A stretch of 64,000 nucleotides of DNA. Source: Desulfovibrio sp. JC022 (lineage in GTDB: Bacteria; Desulfobacterota; Desulfovibrionia; Desulfovibrionales; Desulfovibrionaceae). Below, in pieces: positions 61,351 through 64,000 of the stretch (the stretch's first letter is position 1; each line of letters starts with the position of its first letter). The position numbers and the translations under genes were made by a program. Where the stretch lies: positions 45,105 to 109,104 of the forward strand of contig NZ_VOPZ01000007.1 of the NCBI RefSeq assembly GCF_010470665.1, written 5' to 3'. A model generated the notes under the pieces. That model saw nothing but the letters and a program-made list of their open reading frames with translations, was not told the origin of the DNA and made no database searches.

Positions 61351-63324
61351 ATGCATGGTAAAATAAGGAAAAGAGCGATTCTGCTGGGCACCCTCTTCGG
61401 GCTGCTTATCTGCGCTTTCACACCTTTCAACAACACCTACTTGAATGCGACTCCGCTGGCCGGGGGACATTTTCCGCTGGCCCCGTTCTTCATACTGGCC
61501 TGGCTGACCGCAATCTGCGCACTGCATCGTAAGCTCCTGCGTTCACATCCGCTGCTGACCGGGCTGGACCTGATGACCATGTGGATTCTTATGGTCATTG
61601 TATCCGGTATTTCCTACACCGGACTGGCCCGAACCTTTTTCATTAACCTGACTGCCCCGTTTCATTTTGCCACCATCGGCAACAGGTGGAAGGAAGTGCT
61701 CCAGCCGCTGTTGCCTGAGTCTCTGCACCCCACTGACCCCAAAGCAGTGGAACAGCTCTATAACGGCATCAAAGGCGGTCCTTTCATGGACAACCTTGAA
61801 ATATTCAATACCATCCCATGGGGTTCATGGCTGACCCCGCTCATGTGGTGGGGAGCTTTCATCCTGCTTTGCTATTTCATGATGCTCTGCCTGACCAATA
61901 TTTTCAGCAGGCAATGGGTGGAAAACGAACGGTTGAACTTCCCACTGTTACAGCTTCCCCGCTTCATGGAAGAAGCAATGGATCAGGGCTTGTACGGATC
62001 ATTCCTTGGAAACAAATTTTTCCTGATCGGGCTGATCTTCTGCGTCTGTTTGCATTTGATCAACGGACTTCATTTTTACATCCCTTCAGTGCCGGAAATG
62101 CCGACCCTCATTCTGGCTGGTAAATACTTTGCCAAAACCGGACTTTTTTCCGGGTTTCACAAGTTAAAAATCTATTTTTACCCGGCCTTCGTTGGTTTCG
62201 CCTTTCTGGCTTCAAGGCAGATTTCCTTCAGCTTCTGGTTCTTTTTCCTACTCGGAGGACTGTTCTACGGAATCCTGAGCGCATCAGGACTGAACATCCC
62301 CGCCTCTGCACTTGGCGTAACCTTCGGCCCAACCCTGACCCGGCCTGAAGAAACTCAAATGATCGGGGCATACCTCGTTTTTTTCTGCTTCATTGTCTGG
62401 CTGGCCCGCCAGCACCTAAAACAGGTGATTAAAGAAGCTTTCGGCGCAGAATCCACACGCGGCGACGCAGAATGGATGTCCCTTAGATTTTCCTTCTGGG
62501 GACTGGCTGTTTCCGGTCTGCTGCTCACCGCATGGTGTGTATATTTCGGCATCCCTCTGCTGGTGGCCGTGGTAGTCCTGCTCGCATTCTTTGTCTTCAC
62601 ACTGGTGGCTTCCAAGGCGATTTGTCAGGGAGGTATCGCCTACTTCACCCTGACCGCCGCGCCCATCGATTGCGTAACCACTATTTTCGGCTCTAAATTC
62701 TTCGGATCCATGGGCATTGCCATCACCGCCATGTGCCAAAAAATTCTTTTTGTCGATCTCAGGGAATCACTCATGCCCTCGCTGGTACACGGTTCCAAGA
62801 TCAACGAATGGATCAAGAATAAAAGGCTGTTCCTGTTCGGAATCACCAGCATTCTACTGCTGGGTGTAATTGTATCTTTCGGGGCCATGCTTATGGTCTG
62901 CTATAAATACGGTATCCGTGAATTGCAGCTGGACTGGGCAACCCGCACTTCAATGAACGTCTACGACAACGTAGTGCGCATCATTCAAGAACCTGCGGCA
63001 GCGTCGCATTGGGTAACCACTTTCGCCACAATAGGCGCAGTGGTCATGTTCATGCTCATACTGGCCTACAACAGACTACCTTGGTGGCCGCTGCATCCCA
63101 TCGGATATCTGACCGCCTACAGCTCAGCCATGAAAATTCTCTGGTTCAGCTTTTTCCTCGGCTGGATTTGCAACCAGCTCACCCTGCGCTACGGCGGAGT
63201 CGGACTGTTCAAACGTGTCCGGTATCTGTTCTTCGGCCTGATCATGGGAGATTTTCTCATGGGCGGCATGTGGGCCTTGTATGGACTGTACGCAGGGCAG
63301 AGTTATCAGGTCCTGCCGGGCTAA
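61351..63324 (+). CDS. polytopic OPT-like transporter (DUF6785-type)
   Basis: This 657-residue protein has about 14 membrane helices, resembling OPT oligopeptide transporters and the DUF6785 family found beside FtsX/M28 proteins. Segments such as FTPFNNTYLNATPLAGGHFPL (start), ENERLNFPLLQLPRFMEE, and ICQGGIAYFTLTAAPIDCVTTIFGSKFF are its marks. Substrates are unknown. The start ATG 61351 follows the giant gene by 18 bp; the next gene begins 36 bp after its stop. It would be a membrane partner of the upstream ABC/peptidase-like proteins. Confidence 0.72.
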   Translation: MHGKIRKRAILLGTLFGLLICAFTPFNNTYLNATPLAGGHFPLAPFFILAWLTAICALHRKLLRSHPLLTGLDLMTMWILMVIVSGISYTGLARTFFINLTAPFHFATIGNRWKEVLQPLLPESLHPTDPKAVEQLYNGIKGGPFMDNLEIFNTIPWGSWLTPLMWWGAFILLCYFMMLCLTNIFSRQWVENERLNFPLLQLPRFMEEAMDQGLYGSFLGNKFFLIGLIFCVCLHLINGLHFYIPSVPEMPTLILAGKYFAKTGLFSGFHKLKIYFYPAFVGFAFLASRQISFSFWFFFLLGGLFYGILSASGLNIPASALGVTFGPTLTRPEETQMIGAYLVFFCFIVWLARQHLKQVIKEAFGAESTRGDAEWMSLRFSFWGLAVSGLLLTAWCVYFGIPLLVAVVVLLAFFVFTLVASKAICQGGIAYFTLTAAPIDCVTTIFGSKFFGSMGIAITAMCQKILFVDLRESLMPSLVHGSKINEWIKNKRLFLFGITSILLLGVIVSFGAMLMVCYKYGIRELQLDWATRTSMNVYDNVVRIIQEPAAASHWVTTFATIGAVVMFMLILAYNRLPWWPLHPIGYLTAYSSAMKILWFSFFLGWICNQLTLRYGGVGLFKRVRYLFFGLIMGDFLMGGMWALYGLYAGQSYQVLPG

Positions 63325-63359
63325 TAAGAGTAAGTTAACTACATACTGAGATATACAAT

Positions 63360-64000
63360 ATGCACAACGATAAAGAGCTACAAGAATATCGAGACCTGCT
63401 AAAAACCCCGACCCATTTTGAAGAGGGCTTTGACTGGAAAACAGTAGTCGGTGCCATCTTCATCGGCTTCCTGATGATGCCGGGAAGTATGTACCTGCAA
63501 TTGGTCATCGGTCAGGGTATTGGTCCTGCTGCGCGCTGGGTTACCATTATCCTTTTCGCAGAGATTGCCAAAAGATCGTACACCGAGCTGAAACAGCAAG
63601 AAATTTTCCTCCTCTACTACATGGCCGGGGCAGCACTGGCCTCGCCGTTCTCAGGTTTGCTATGGCAACAATATTTAGTGCAATCGGACGCTGCACGTAT
63701 GCTGGGTCTGACAGAATTCATTCCCACGTGGGTTGCCCCGCAGCCGGGATCGGACTCGCTCCTTGAACGAACCTTCTTCCACCGTGACTGGCTCATACCG
63801 ATTTTGCTGCTGGTGGGGGCGCAGATTGTCCAGCGAATAGACCATTTCGGGCTGGGATACGCTCTTTACCGCATCACATCTGATGTGGAAAAACTGCCCT
63901 TCCCCATGGCCCCTGTCGGCGCGCTGGGTACCATGGCTTTAGCAGAATCTACCGAAGAAAAACAGGCTAGCTGGAAATGGCGGGTATTCTCGGTGGGAGG
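63360..64000 (+). CDS. second OPT-like polytopic protein (cut by window edge)
   Basis: Starts ATG 63360; at least 213 residues remain open to the window end. It begins with a soluble stretch (HNDKELQEYRDLLKTPTHF), then hydrophobic helices (TVVGAIFIGFLMMPGSMYLQ; WVTIILFAEIAKRS; IFLLYYMAGAALASPF) like the preceding protein. The segment EIAKRSYTELKQQEIF is an OPT-like signature. In other genomes DUF6784 and DUF6785 proteins are adjacent or fused, which fits this pair. Truncated here by the window. Confidence 0.65.
   Translation, partial: MHNDKELQEYRDLLKTPTHFEEGFDWKTVVGAIFIGFLMMPGSMYLQLVIGQGIGPAARWVTIILFAEIAKRSYTELKQQEIFLLYYMAGAALASPFSGLLWQQYLVQSDAARMLGLTEFIPTWVAPQPGSDSLLERTFFHRDWLIPILLLVGAQIVQRIDHFGLGYALYRITSDVEKLPFPMAPVGALGTMALAESTEEKQASWKWRVFSVG

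Noticed and set aside
1..64000. CRISPR array
   Set aside because: No regularly spaced identical repeats with unique spacers were found; the GCCTCCGGCGGC elements are few, far apart and structurally variable.

Overview
The window is about 47% GC and densely coded. It looks like a chromosomal segment of a marine sulfate-reducing Desulfovibrionales bacterium (Desulfovibrio or Maridesulfovibrio type). That is an inference from gene content: a selenocysteine tRNA, a ThiD-ThiN fusion, a two-gene SufC/SufB-like Fe-S system, a PocR-domain histidine kinase, and intergenic repeats that begin GCCTCCGGCGGC. No rRNA, CRISPR array or complete prophage was seen.

Layout. 1-7.5 kb, mostly minus strand: TPR protein (cut by the window edge), FtsB-like divisome protein, pgsA, Mrp-type ATPase, DUF368/PopT-like lipid carrier transporter and pcm. 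Then come a CBS-domain protein, a small membrane hydrolase-like protein and the sufC-sufB pair. 7.8-9.8 kb, plus strand: an Smr-domain protein and a WecG/TagA-like domain fused to STAS. 9.8-19.8 kb, minus strand: ftsH-folP-cdaA-ybbR-glmM-galU-hypothetical-priA. This run holds the c-di-AMP synthase and its partners, and a terminator-like hairpin lies inside the folP reading frame. 20-24.3 kb: selC (tRNA-Sec) and argF-argG-argH, with repeats between the arg genes. 24.4-29.3 kb: PhoH-YbeY, a response regulator, a THUMP-type rRNA methyltransferase and putP.

29.3-33.1 kb is accessory: small unknown proteins, two divergent phage-type repressors around a shared operator palindrome, and an IS110/IS1111-type element with a probable guide-RNA (bridge RNA) region. 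33.1-36.9 kb: a NodU-type carbamoyltransferase, tRNA-Leu(TAG) and thiD-thiN. 37.1-44.1 kb, plus strand: the PocR/PAS histidine kinase, a YgiQ-type radical SAM protein, a second diadenylate-cyclase-like protein with an altered catalytic motif, and two secreted proteins. 44.1-46.3 kb: ilvB-ilvN behind a leader peptide rich in Val, Leu and Ile and an attenuator.

46.4-54.7 kb is a glycan locus. It has three MurG/COG4671-like glycosyltransferases, two GT4 enzymes, a methyltransferase, a histidine phosphatase and a polysaccharide-deacetylase-like protein, and most of the plus-strand genes overlap by a few bases. 55-64 kb is the best candidate for an undescribed system. It has a short FtsX-like permease, a LolD/MacB-type ATPase, a giant fusion of a degenerate M28 peptidase to an FtsX permease, and two large polytopic proteins resembling OPT peptide transporters. 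The second of these runs off the window.
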